Program-made: the position numbers and the translations under genes
Notes under the pieces: generated by a model
Told to the model about the DNA's origin: nothing
What the model saw: only the letters and a program-made list of their open reading frames with translations
Database searches by the model: none
Origin: Phaeosaccion multiseriatum
Taxonomy: Eukaryota; Ochrophyta, other classes
Length of the DNA: 64,000 nt
Assembly (NCBI GenBank): GCA_965112735.1
Contig: OZ218958.1
Location: 2,852,001 to 2,916,000 of the forward strand
Reading direction: 5' to 3'
Shown here: in pieces, positions 12,998-24,599 of the stretch
Layout of the letters: the number at the start of each line of letters is the position of its first letter
How positions within the stretch are numbered: position 1 is the first letter of the stretch

Positions 12998-15900
12998 TTA
13001 CAAGGCATGGGCGGGTTTGGGTGAGTGGGATGGGCGCCACGCGTCCCAGAACTGCTGCGACCCCACCTTATCCAGGGATAAGTTCACATCACAGAAGTGG
13101 TCGCGGAGAGCCAACCCGCGCACATGGCCGCCACCCCCGCCATCTGTGATCCCACTCCTCCCCCCCGGCCCTGCACTGCGCCCCCGCCTCTGCTGCTGCT
13201 GCTGCTGCTGTTGCTGTTGCTTGCGCCGGAGCTGCTGCTGCTGTTGCTGCTGCTGTATCACCAACTGCTCACGCTGTTGCTGCTCCAACTTCTGAGGCGC
13301 CCTCTTTGTCCCTCGAGTGTTGCGGGTAATCCCCGCCGCAATGTTGACGTTGTCACCCCCGGTCTTGCGTAGGTGGAAGGCAGTCGTGGCACCGCCATTG
13401 CGCCCCTCCGACAGCCTGAAGGGCGGCGAGACGGGTCGGGTGGTGCGGAACGAGTGGAGTCTCCCAGCGGATTGGAAGCCACCTCCTCCTCCTCCTCCTC
13501 CTCTCCCTCCTCCTCCTCCTCCTCCTCCTCCTCCTCCTCCTCCTCCTCCTCCTCCTCCTCCCCTCCCCCCCTCCGCTGGGGCGGCAGACGAAGACTGTAC
13601 TCTCGCACGAGCAGTGGCGGGCCTGCCTCTTTCTCGTCCTCCTCCTGCTCCCCGTCCCCGCCACTCTCCTCCTCCTCCTCTTCCTCCTCCTCCTCCTCCT
13701 CCTCCTGCAGCTGTTGTACCACCAACTGCTGCTGGTGATGACCTCAAGGGACGGGCGGTTTGGGGTCGCCTGGGTAGGTTGGGAGACGTGCCACCTCCTC
13801 TTTGAGCTCCATCAGCGGACACCCCTTCCTCGACTTGGGTCCCCCTCCCACCCATGTCCACCAAGTCCAGCCTTAAGTCGTCCCCGTCCCTCCTCTCCTT
13901 GTCCTTGGCGGCTGCTATTGCCCCCTTGGCGTCTCCGTTGGTCGAAATCCAGTCACTCTCCACCGCGGTGGGCCCATCGTCACCGAGCAAGATGACCCTC
14001 TGAGGCCCCCGCTGCTGCTCGATCATCCGCCGCTTGTCGCTACAAGTAGTGCCTCCTCCTCCTCCTCCTCCTCCTCCTCCTCCTCCTCCTCCTCCTCCTC
14101 CTCCTCCTCCTCCTCCTCCTCCTCCTCCTCCTCCTCCACCACCACCACCAGCAGCACCACCACCACCAGCACCCACGTTCCGCCGAGGCGAGTTGGGGCA
14201 TTCCCTCCTCCTGTCCGGGTTGGCGCTTCTCGCCCGGCGAGGAAGAGGAGGAGAAGAAGCGCTCCCTCGGCCCTTCGCCTTCGCCGTAGCTCCCCCTACC
14301 GCACCACTATCATCCTCGCGCTGTGCCACCACCTGCTCCTCCTCCTGCTCCTGCTGCTGCTGCTGCTGCTGCGGTTGTCGCCCCACAACCCGTGGGGGCG
14401 GGGGTTGGGGGTTTCCTCCCCCTCCACCTTCTCCTCCTCCTCCCCCTCCACCTTCCCCTGCTAGTGCCAGACACCTCCCTCTGGACGCCTCCTCGAGCAG
14501 CCTGTTTACTGTTGCGAGGGCCATCTCGGCTTCGATGGTCGAGGGAGAGCAGAGCACTTCCGACGACGACAGAAAGCGCCCTTGCTGACTCACTTGCTGA
14601 CTTACTTGCACACTCAAGGCAGGCGCAATTGAGTCCTGCTGATGCTTGCTCTTCTCCTTTGAAGCGCCTCCTCCTCCTCCTCCTCCTCCTCCTCCTCCTC
14701 CTCCTCCTCGTCCTCCTCCTCCTCCCCCTCCTGCTTCTCCTTCTCTTTTTCTCCCCCCCGCTCCTTCAGAGTGTCTAGCTGTCGCCGCGTTGACGCCATC
14801 ATGGTCCGACTGAGCCCTCCCTCTCCCTCCCCCTCTCCCTCTCCCTCTCCCTCTCCCTCTCCCCTCCCCCATCACCGCCTCCCACCCGCCTCCTTCTCGA
14901 CCTTCACCTGGGCCTTGTCTCATGCAATGCTCAGGAGTTTGACGAGGACAAGATGGCGGGGTGTCTCCGTGGAGCGCATGTCTGTGATACGCCGCCATAA
15001 TGTTGGCGTCAGCAATCTCAAGTTCTGTGCGGTGTACGGCGATGAGCTCATGCACCGCCGCACTCACCTTGCCAAAGATATGACTCACCATACCCCATAG
15101 GATCGGCGGTACACCTGCATCCTCCTCCCTCTCCTCCTGCCCTTCGCCCTGCTCCACCACCTCCTCCTCCTCCTCCTCCTCCCTCCGCTCCCCCCCCCCC
15201 TCACTATCCCTCCTCCTCCTCCTCCTCCTCCTCGTACCGCCCTTCCTCTTGTCCCTCCAGGCCAGCAATGTCTCTGCCCTGCTCTCCTCCTCACGGAGCG
15301 TATCACAAATGGTTCCAAGTATGCCCAACACGGCCGCTTCAGCCGATGCTTGCAGAGAGTCGGACGCCGCCGCGTCTTCATCCACTGCCACCCTCTCTCC
15401 ACCACCACCACCTCCTCCTCCTCCTCCTCCTCCTCCTCCTCCTCCTCCTCCTCCTCCTCCTCCTCCTCCTCCTCCTCCTCCTCCTCCTCCTCCTCCTCCT
15501 CCTCCTCCTCGTCGTCGTCCTGCTGTCTGGGCTCCTCCCACACCCACCATGAGGCTCTCGGAGAGGCTTGCCCCTGCCCTCTGTCCTGGCGGCGTCGTGA
15601 TGGTGGACAATGAGGCCGTGTCGCCGACTGCTGCTGCTGCTGCTCCTGCCGCTGCCATGCCTACTTGCCGTGACCCAGGCGGTGTAACCAACTGCTGCTG
15701 CTGTATCACCAACTGCTGCTGCTGCTGCTGCTGCTGCGTCGGCTCACTCCCCCACCCCCACACCGGCGGAGCGACCCCCCCGCCCCCTCGGGGATTGAAA
15801 TCTGCAGGCAGATAGTGCTCCCCTCGCATGGGGTGGAAAGAGCCCCCTGCCCCAGCCACATCGTGGGCACGTTGACTCTGGTTGTAACTGCTGTAACTGT

Positions 15901-16173
15901 TGTCATTGGGATGGTTGTGATGGTCGTGGTGATGTTGGTGAGGGTGTTGGTGGTTCAGCGAAGAAGACGTCGCCAGCATGAGCTGCTCGATGACTGCCAC
16001 TACCCGCTTGGCCTCCTTGGAAGCGGTTTCGGCGTCCAGGGCAGCCCCGCGGAGAGCCCTCTCCCTCCCCTTGAGAGAGAGATCGAGCTTACCAAGCAGA
16101 GCGTACACTTGGAGGTCAAACACGGGCTCCTCCTGCTGCTGTTGGTAGTGGTGCTGGTCCTTGTGTTGCCGCC

Positions 16174-16210
<37 letters not shown>

Positions 16211-16808
16211 ATGTTGGTGGTGGTGTTGATGTTGCATCCCCTTCTCCCCCCCTTGCCCTCTCTCCCCCTCGTCGAGTTGGAGATACACCGCGTCTTGTTG
16301 TCGCTGTGACTTCAAGTCGACATCGATATGAGCGGCCACAGCAGCGTAAGCTTTAGCTTTCGCTTCACCGTTCCCTCTCTCCTCCTTCTTCTCGCCCTTC
16401 TCCCATTCGCCCCCCTTTTCTTGCACCACCTCCCCCCCCCCCTTCTCCTCGTCCTTCTCCTCCTTCTCCTGCCATCCCTCCTGCCCCCGCTGCTCGCCTC
16501 CCTGCTGCCGTATCACCAACTGCCCCCCCTGGAAGAGCACTCTCCTCAGGTCAGTGAGGTTATCAATAGCACTCCACCGCCGACTTCCGAAGAAGTCACA
16601 CACGAGGCGGTCCAAATCTGCCAACAAAGCGTCTGCATCCTTGCCCCTGGCAGTTGGTGATACGGCGGAAAGGGCGGCTGCAGGGCTAATGGATCCGGTA
16701 GTAGCCCGGCGCGTTGTGGTAGGAGGAGGACTTCTGCTGCTGCTCCTCCTCACTCGGCTGCTGCTGCTGCTGCTGCTGCTACTGTTGCTGTTGCTGTTGC
16801 TGTTGCTA

Positions 16809-16844
<36 letters not shown>

Positions 16845-19087
16845 GAGGCCCCTCCTCCTCTTCCTGCCCCTCCTCCTTCTCCTCCTCCTCCTCCTCCTCC
16901 TCCTCCTCCTCCTCCTCCTCCTCCTCCTCCTCCTCCTCCTCCTCCTCCTCCTCCTCCTCCTCCTTCACCCCCTCGAGCGGTCTCTTGCTCCGCAGTACGG
17001 CTCGGGGCTGCCGAAGAAGGGCGTTTCGCAGTGCTCGCGAAAGGGGGCCTAGGGCTGGTAGACGCCGAGGAGGGGCGACGCCCGCCTGCTCTGGCGACAG
17101 TTGCACCACCACCTGCTACTGCTGCGGTATTGCCAACTGCTGTACCGCCAGAAGGGGGCGGACATGGAGAAGGAGAAGAGGGAGAGGGAGAGGGAGCGGA
17201 GGCGGCGCCGGCGGAGAAGGAAGGGCGGAAGGGGAAGGGCGAGGCGAGCGAGGAGGCCCTGCCAATCACGAAGCGATGCAGCTGCTCAAGCTTACCCCTA
17301 ATGGTGGGCACATCTGTCAGGTAGGCCTCTGCCGCCGTTACAGAAAGAAGGGCAAGGACGTCCTCCAGTGCGGCGCGTTCCATGCGCAACGATCGGACCC
17401 TTACGTACAGCTCCCGCACGGCCTCGCGTGCGACCTGTCTCTCGTGCAGCACTGCTGTTGGTGATACAGCCCCAGTTTGTGACACAGCAGTTGGTGATAC
17501 AGTAGCAGCAGCAACACCACTGTCGCCAGCGTGCCCTGCCGCGAGCAGCGCCTCCCCTTCCACGCCGGAGCCCTCTTCACCTGTGGCTGCTCCTGCTGCT
17601 GTTGTACCACCAACTCCTGCGTCAGATACGACCACCCCTTCTCCTCTCACCCCGGTCACAGCGGCAGGAGCAGGAGCAGCAGCAGAAACAGAAGCATCAT
17701 CGCCTATCCCCTTCCCCTCCTCCCTTCCCTCTTCCCCCCCGGGATGGGCAGGTTTCCATCCCATGCCCTTGAGCCTCGCGAAGGTCTCCTTTGCAACGCT
17801 GATCTCCGCCCCGAGCCTCAGTGCCATGACCCGCTTGGCGCTCACCTTGCGCAGACCCCGGGCATGGTCCATCATTGGTCCTCCAAAGTCGTCGCTGCCA
17901 TCTGTAGCACTGGCGGCGTTTTTCACCGTCGGACGAACGAGCGCGTCCAGTGCGGGGGAGGAACCTGTTGGTGATATAGTGGTCGTCGCAACAGGGTCAC
18001 GCTCAGCCTTGTCGGCACAAGCTGCCTTCTCTTCCTCTTGGCTAATCAGTGCCTCGACGGCGCCCACCGGGAACTTGTCCAGCCACTGGCCTTGCTGCCG
18101 ACTCATGGTGAGGACATGGGCCTCTCCTTCATGGCCCTTCTTCGTCGTTCTTGTCGCCGTGTTCTTCTTCTTCCTTCCCCTCTCACCCCCCTCCCCCTCC
18201 TCCTCCTCCTCCTCCTCTTGCTCTCTCTCTTGCTGCTCCTTGATGAGAGCAAAGTTGCCGTACTTCTTCAGGAAGGCCACATCTCTGGCGCGTTGAAGCT
18301 GCGACACTCCCGGCGGGGTGCACATCACTGCGCCCCTGAGTGCCGCGTTGTCGCGCAGCACCAAGGCCAGCTCTGCCTGCAGGTCTCCGAGCTGGCCTTT
18401 TAGGAGGGAGTGTTCCGCATACGATACACAGTTGGCATGCACGTCTTCATCTTCTTCTCGTCCTCCCTCTTGCTCTTCTTCTGTCCTTTGACGCTTACGT
18501 GTGTACCCTCTATTATGCGCTTCTCCTTTTCCTTGCCCTCCTCCTATTCGATCCTCTTCCTCGTCAACCTCCTGCTCGCTGTCTTCACTGCTCTCGCCGT
18601 CCTTGCTGTCTTCACTGCTGTCGCTATCATCACTCCCCTCGCCGCCGCCCCCCCCTCTCCTATGTCGTCGTCGTCCGCCAGAGGTGGGTGCTCCGTCCGC
18701 CCCCTCCCATCCCAAAAACTGCCCCAACTGCTTCAAATCGTGTCGACCTGAGAGGAGGGAGACAGGACGTGACCAGCCAAGGGAACGAATGACGGGTGAG
18801 AGAGGTTTGTTGTTGGGGGATGTCTCTCTTCGATTCCTTAGTTTTCCATGTCCTCCCTCACCTTGCACGGCGGCGTGAAGCATCTCCCTCTGCCGCAGTG
18901 AGTGCTTGATGTGTCTCCGCCGCTCCTCCACGAGGGCAAGATCTTTGGCCACGAGCAAGGTGCGCAGCTCCTCCATCTGACCGCACTGCCTGCAGTCCAC
19001 CATGCCGGCCCAGCCACCTGTCCCTTCTCCTCGATGGGGTGTGCTGCACGTCGCCTGCTGAGAGAGGGGGTGTTGGCACCGGACCAT
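12998..19087 (-). CDS. Giant low-complexity coiled-coil protein, unknown function
   Basis: A single reading frame open for over 6 kb on the minus strand. The first ATG is at 19087; a more upstream start would need TTG. A good intron (donor AAG|GTGAGG at 18861, acceptor CTCTCAG ending 18748, 114 nt) is a multiple of three and stop-free, so product length is about 1990 or 2030. The N-terminus has a Cys-x-x-Cys-like 'VDCRQCGQMEELRTLL' helix. Helical islands (for example 'RVRSLRMERAALEDVLALL', 'AAVLGILGTICDTLREEE') are separated by long poly-Gly, poly-Gln, poly-Ser/Asn and Glu runs encoded by GGA, CAG and AGC triplets. The C-terminal 'LRDHFCDVNLSLDKVGSQQF' segment looks conserved. It is head-to-head with the PERK-type kinase and tail-to-tail with the preceding gene (9 nt or more apart). 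No family recognised; a cytoskeletal or scaffold role would be a guess. Confidence 0.6.
13482..13560. repeat. (CTC)n / (GGA)n coding repeat
   Basis: CTC run on the plus strand, read as poly-Gly (GGA/GGG) in the minus-strand coiled-coil gene. Confidence 0.85.
14052..14136. repeat. (CTC)n / (GGA)n coding repeat
   Basis: About 28 triplets read on the minus strand as a long poly-Gly run. Confidence 0.9.
15410..15511. repeat. (CTC)n / (GGA)n coding repeat, longest in gene
   Basis: About 34 nearly perfect triplets, poly-Gly on the minus strand. Read in other frames it would give poly-Arg or poly-Glu, so a 1-nt slip would be severe. Confidence 0.9.
15676..15738. repeat. Motif pair embedded in CTG/CAG repeat
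   Basis: Two copies of the GTATCACCAAC-type word flanked by CTG triplets. On the minus strand they read as Gln runs interrupted by LVIQ and LVTP, showing a third coding frame for the dispersed motif. Confidence 0.8.
16754..16845. repeat. CTG/TTG triplet tract, Ser/Asn-rich coding
   Basis: Mixed GCTGCT/GTTGCT run read on the minus strand as alternating Ser-Asn, followed after about 35 nt by another CTC/GGA run at 16881-16962. Confidence 0.85.
16881..16962. repeat. (CTC)n / (GGA)n coding repeat
   Basis: About 27 triplets, poly-Gly on the minus strand. Confidence 0.9.
17454..17503. repeat. Three tandem units of GTTGGTGATACAGCA motif
   Basis: Units GTTGGTGATACAGCC, GTTTGTGACACAGCA and GTTGGTGATACAGTA, read on the minus strand as VSPTAVSQTGAVSPTA. 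Confidence 0.85.
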
Positions 19088-19347
19088 GATGATCCCTGTA
19101 GCCCTCCGTGAAGCAGAGCCTAGTTGCAATGCCTCATCTCTCTCTCGGCCGCATCCCCATCTTACAGTGGGCGGGACAAAAATTCTGTAACGTGAAATGG
19201 CACTCCATGCCGATGCCTCCGGAGGCCTCCATCCACCCTCAACCCCTCCCTCCTAGAAGTGTGGTATTTCCCCTAAAAAGAAGAGAGAGAGGGAGGCAGG
19301 GACTTCCTCCGGTGCTCTCCATCCCATGGAGCCATCGTGAGGGCAGT
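19088..19347. promoter_or_regulatory. Divergent intergenic region, coiled-coil gene / PERK-type kinase
   Basis: 260 bp between two start codons on opposite strands. It must hold both 5' leaders and core promoters. I see no clear TATA box; a short purine run lies near 19280. Confidence 0.4.
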
Positions 19348-20593
19348 ATGAGGGGTTCATACAGCTTCTTTGTCGTCTTCCTCTGCTTTGCCAGCATTTT
19401 ACAAGTGGCAAGCTCTCAGAAGGCGGGAAGCGTGGCATCTTGGCCTGCTCCTCTGGCTCCTGCTGCTGAGGAGGGGTGGCCGCCTTCAGAGAGGCTGCGG
19501 AAAGAAGGAGAAGACGAGGAAGGTGTAGTTGACGAAGCACGAGCAGCCTTGGCGTCCTCCAGTGAGGCAATTGAAGATCGGTGGAACGAGAAGGATGTGC
19601 TTCTCGCAGATAGAGCAGCTGCTACACCCGCTCACCTCCACGCCTCTTCAGTCTCTTCGGCAGAGGCCCTTGATGAGGGGCAATCCGACTTGGCACTGGT
19701 GCGACTGGCGGGAGCGAGCGAAGGAGGAGGAGAAGAAGAAGGAGGAGGAGGAGGAGAAGGAGGAGGAGGAGGAGGAGGAGGAGGAGGGGAGAAGCAGCAC
19801 GGCGCTGATGGCGTTCCAGTGAAGGACGAGGATGTCTACGCCATTGTGGCTGTCACTGTCGATGGTGCCGTGCACACCTTTGATCCGTGGACAGGCGTAG
19901 AGAGGGGCTTCTTCCAGTCAGGAGGTCCTGTCATCTCCTCAAGCACTGTCTTTCAGGACAGATGGGCCTGCGATGAGTACAGCGACGACGCCGAGGGGGG
20001 AGATGGAGGGAGGGGAGGAGAGATGGGTTGTGGCTCTTCGATGGTGGTGCCAGGGCTGGATGGTGTCATATACACGCTGGAGGCGGACGGAAGCCTCCGC
20101 GTCCTCCCATTGACGGCGCCCGACCTGGTGCTTGAGCCCTCCATGGCGTGCCTCACTACAGGTGGGTGGATGGCAGTGGACGGGGGGTGAAAAAGGGGTG
20201 GAGAGCCTCATGAACTAGAGATTGGGGGTCACCCCCCCTGCCCTCCGCTGGGCTGTGGATCCTGGCTGGCTTGGGGTGTGTTGGGTTGGGGTGGGTGTTT
20301 CTTCTTTGGTTTGGTTGGGGAAAGCCAAGGGGGAAGGGCATCAAATGTATATTGCACCATGGCCTTTCCCCGCCTTCGTCTCTCGCCCTCTCCCTATCTA
20401 GACAGATCGTCTTGATGTGATGTGCGTACTGCTCGAGCTAGATCAAGCTCATCACTCTCCCGTTCATATATAGTTTGTTACAAATAGATCAAGCTCTTCG
20501 CCGCCAGAAACAGAAGAAGGCTTGTCCATCTTTCAGCATTTTCAACCCCCCTTTAAGCGTGCATACATCCTGCCTTACTCCCCCCGCTCCCTA

Positions 20594-20627
<34 letters not shown>

Positions 20628-23600
20628 CACACACACACACCTGCTGTGCCTCCCCGCTGACTTTTGTGTTGTTCTGCTGTTGGTACTCCCGTGGCGCAGA
20701 CGGAGACTCTCTGCGGAAGAACGAGGCATGCGGCTTGCTCATTGGGGAGAAGACCACCAAGCTCTTCGCCATAGACGCCATCGACGGCTCGGGCAGGCAG
20801 ATGCAAGCCTTTGGAGCAGAGCCGAATAGTGATACTGCCAAGGCCACACCCGCTGAAGCACCAACAGGGGTGGATGGGGAGGAGGAGATGGAGGAGAGCA
20901 GCGGCAGCAAACATCTGATGCAGAGAGACCAATACGTCGTGCGAGCGATCGACGTGCTCACCCATCGGGAGCTGTGGAATGTTACAGTGGCACACTTCAC
21001 AGCTCTCGACGTTCCTCAAAGCAGCATTAGTGGCAGCAGCAGCAGCAGCAGCAGCAGCAGTACCAACAGCAGTGGCAAGCGTCCGTGGGAAGGTAGCAGT
21101 GGCGAGCAGCCTCACTCACCGCCTCAGGGCGCATTCCCGCACTTTTTCCTGGAGGGAAACTCGTGGATCGTGGCGACGAACCCACGGGACGGGTCGACGC
21201 TGTGGAGGAGGCAAATGATGGCTTACACCACCTCTCTGCATGGGCTGTACCAGGGGGAGTGGGTGGACATCTCCCCTCCCCATCGACCCATGCGAATGAT
21301 GCTGGACATGGCGAGCGGAGAAGGGCATGAGGGGGGGGGGGCAGGCTCTGATGGGGATGGCGCCAAGGGGCTGGGGAGTATTAGCTCGCAGGGTGGTGCG
21401 AGTCAGAGCGGGGGGGCGGGTGATTGGATCACCTTTCTGCCTCCGCCTTTGACTACAAGCTACCTTGTAACCGACGGTTCTGAAGGGGGTAGCGGAGACG
21501 GCGTGTGGATGGGTGCTGGATTACCACCTGCTGCACTGCCTCCTCTGGACGGTGAATCGAGTGGATCGAGTGGCCGGGAGGGGGACGCAGCAGCAGGGGC
21601 GATGGTTCGAATTGATAGCGGCGGTAGGGGCAAGGGTGAGGATGCTTCGTGGGAGGGAGGAGGAGACAACATCAATGGGGTTGGAAGTGGAGGTGGAGAT
21701 GGAGGGAGGGTGGGTGAGGGTGGGGGGCGGCGGGGTAGTGGGCTCATGGAATGGGGCGAGCAGCAGCAGGGGCAGCAATTGCAACCGCATCAACCGCAGC
21801 AGCAGGAACAACCACATGGGAGGGGGAGTACGGGGATTCTCAACCGGCCCCAGCTAGGCTACCTGAACGATCACTTCTTTGTGTCTTCGTCTCTGCGACG
21901 AGCAGGCCCAGGAACAGGGGCAGGGGCGACAGGGAGTGTCGGTAGCGGGGTGGGCCCCGGCGTGACAGTAGGAGCAGGAGCAGGAGGAGAAGGTAGCAGT
22001 GGCAGTCTCCTTACTGGCTCTACTAGTGGTGAAGCAGGAGCAGGGGTAGTGGGCAATGAAGGAGGGCGAGCAGCAGTAGCAGCAGCAGGAGGAGGAGGAG
22101 GAGGAGGAGGAGGGGTGGGGAGGCCAGGAACAGGGGTGAGCTCCGTGTCCGGTGGGGGAGCCCTAGGGAAGCCCCCTCTCATGTCTGGTGGCAGCAACAG
22201 CAACAGGCTGTCTGGGTCGGATCGCTTCCCCCATCCAATGGGGGTGGCTTCGACGCGAGCGCGGGCTTCGGCTGGGGCGGGAGGAGGAGCAGCACCACCA
22301 CCATCTGCAGCAGCAGCAGCAGCAGGAGGAGGAGGAGGAGAAGGAGGAGAGCAGTCCATTCTTGCTGACATAGGCGGGGGCGGCGCCCCTCGCGACGCGG
22401 GTGGTGTCTGGACGCCGAGCTCCAAAGCAGCGGCATTGGGTAGGAAGCTTGGTGATACGGCAGCGTTGGGCAGAAATGTCGGTTACAATGCGGCACGAGG
22501 GGCGAGCACAGGGTCCGGGTGGGTCATGGCGCAGCTGCAGGAGTGGGCGACGCGGCAGAATGAGCAACTGCTTCAGGAGAAGAGGCTGGAGCAGCTGCGA
22601 ATGGAAGAGTACGAGCAGAATGCACTGCTGTACCCCGAGCTGCCCTTGCCCTCCCCGCGAAAGGCCCTGTATGAGAATGGGTTGTATCTGTCGTGGCAGC
22701 AGCTCGCTATATTGGTCGCTGCGGCGGGGGTGCTGTTTACTGCGCTTGCCTTTTCCATTCTCAAGTATCGAACGAAGAAAGCCCAGTGTGAGGATAATGC
22801 TGCTGGTGGTGTCGGGGAGGGAGTATTGGGTGTCGGGGAAGACCCCAACAACGAGAGCGTAGACTTCTTTAGAGAAGGCAGCGGGGATTTGAGGAACCCC
22901 CGCCCACGCGGCAAGACGGGTAAGGATCGGACGACAAGCTTCAATGGGGAATCAGATCTCTCTTGGGCCGAGGGGGTGGTGGTGGATGGGGAGGCAGGAG
23001 GGACTAACAGAGCAGGGGCGATGCTGCTGGTCAAAGGCAGCAGCCAGCAGGGAGGAGGAGGGCGAGGGACGGGTGTTGTCGGCGGCGGCGAGGAGGGAGG
23101 CCTCCAGGGGGTTACGATCACTCGGACTGTATCCATGCCCTTGCTGGGTGAAGCGATAGGCGACGTGGGAGGAGGGGCAGGAAGGGGGGGAGGAAGAGGA
23201 GGAGAGGGAGGACGGGGAGTGGTGCGAAGAAGTAAAAGTCCCATTGATGTGGGGCTTCTTCAGCGAGGACAAACAGAGGGCGAAAACAAGCGCGTGCGCA
23301 CGCAGCAACAGGCGGCGCTGTCCACCCTCTCGTCGAGGTCAGGATATAACGATGCTGCTGATGGTGGTGGTGGGAGGGGAAGGGGGAGGAGGGAGGCGAC
23401 GGGCGAAGGAGGGGGAGGTGAGGGGGATGAGATGATGCGGGAAGGGCGCTTGTCTTCGTGCCCTGCTGCCGCAGCATTCGCTCCAATACTCGACTCAAAG
23501 AAAGAGGCGACAGCAGCAGCGCTGGGAGAGCAGGAGATGGGTGGCGCGGCCGCACTGACTGGAGCTGACATTCAGAGGCAAACAGCAGGCTTGCAACCCT

Positions 23601-24555
23601 CCACCCCTCACCGTAACCCACAGCTGTCCCTGCCGCCCCCTCTGGGGCAAGCGGCACCCGTACCACCAATTGCTACACCTTCCCTGGGCCTGGGCCACAC
23701 CAACTCTCTGGACGTGACGGGAGGAATGCGGCCCATAGAGACCCTGGTACTGTCCGGCTCGGGGACGGGAGGAGGCGAGAACATCGCTCTGGTAAGAAGG
23801 AAGGAGGGGGAGGAGGCAGCGACGGATGCCACATGTGTGTGTGTGTGTGTGTGGTGATGGCGGGTCTCCCCTCCCTCTTCCTCCTCCTTCTCCATCTCAA
23901 CACATACCCCTTCTTTGTGCATTCATGCCCTTCCCCTGACTTATGCTACCTGACGCCCATATGCTGCCATATGCCCCCCCAGGTGAGTAACATGCGCTAC
24001 GCCAACGAGTTCGTGGAGGACAGTCGTCTTGGCAAGGGTGGCTTCGGCACAGTGCACAAGTGCAAGAACAGGCTTGACGGTATTGAATACGCCATCAAGA
24101 AGATCCGGCTCTCTTCGGAACCGTCCTGGCGGCCCCAGCTGGAGAAGGTAAGGGCGGGGGGGGGGGGGGGAGGGAGGGAGGGAGGATGGTGGTTTAGGAG
24201 GAGGGCTACTAGCCTGAAACCGGAACTGAAAGAGTTGGTTGTACATCTCGTGCGCGCGTCCTCCGCAAGGTGAAGATCCCCTCCCCCCCCCTTTCTCTCC
24301 CTCTCCCTCTCTCGCCCTGTCCATCTCTCTCTTCCCGTCTCCCCCTCCCTCCCTGGCCGTCTCTCTCTCCTCTCTCTATCGGCATCTTGCCTTATCCCTT
24401 GTCATGTTCTGTGCTGTGCTGTGCTGCCCATACGCCCGCGCAGGTCCTCCGCGAGGTTAAGATCCTTGCTTCGCTCGACCATCCCAACATAGTGCGCTAT
24501 TACCAGGCCTGGCTAGAAAGGATCAGCGAAGATGATGTACGTGACTAGAGACGAC

Positions 24556-24599
<44 letters not shown>

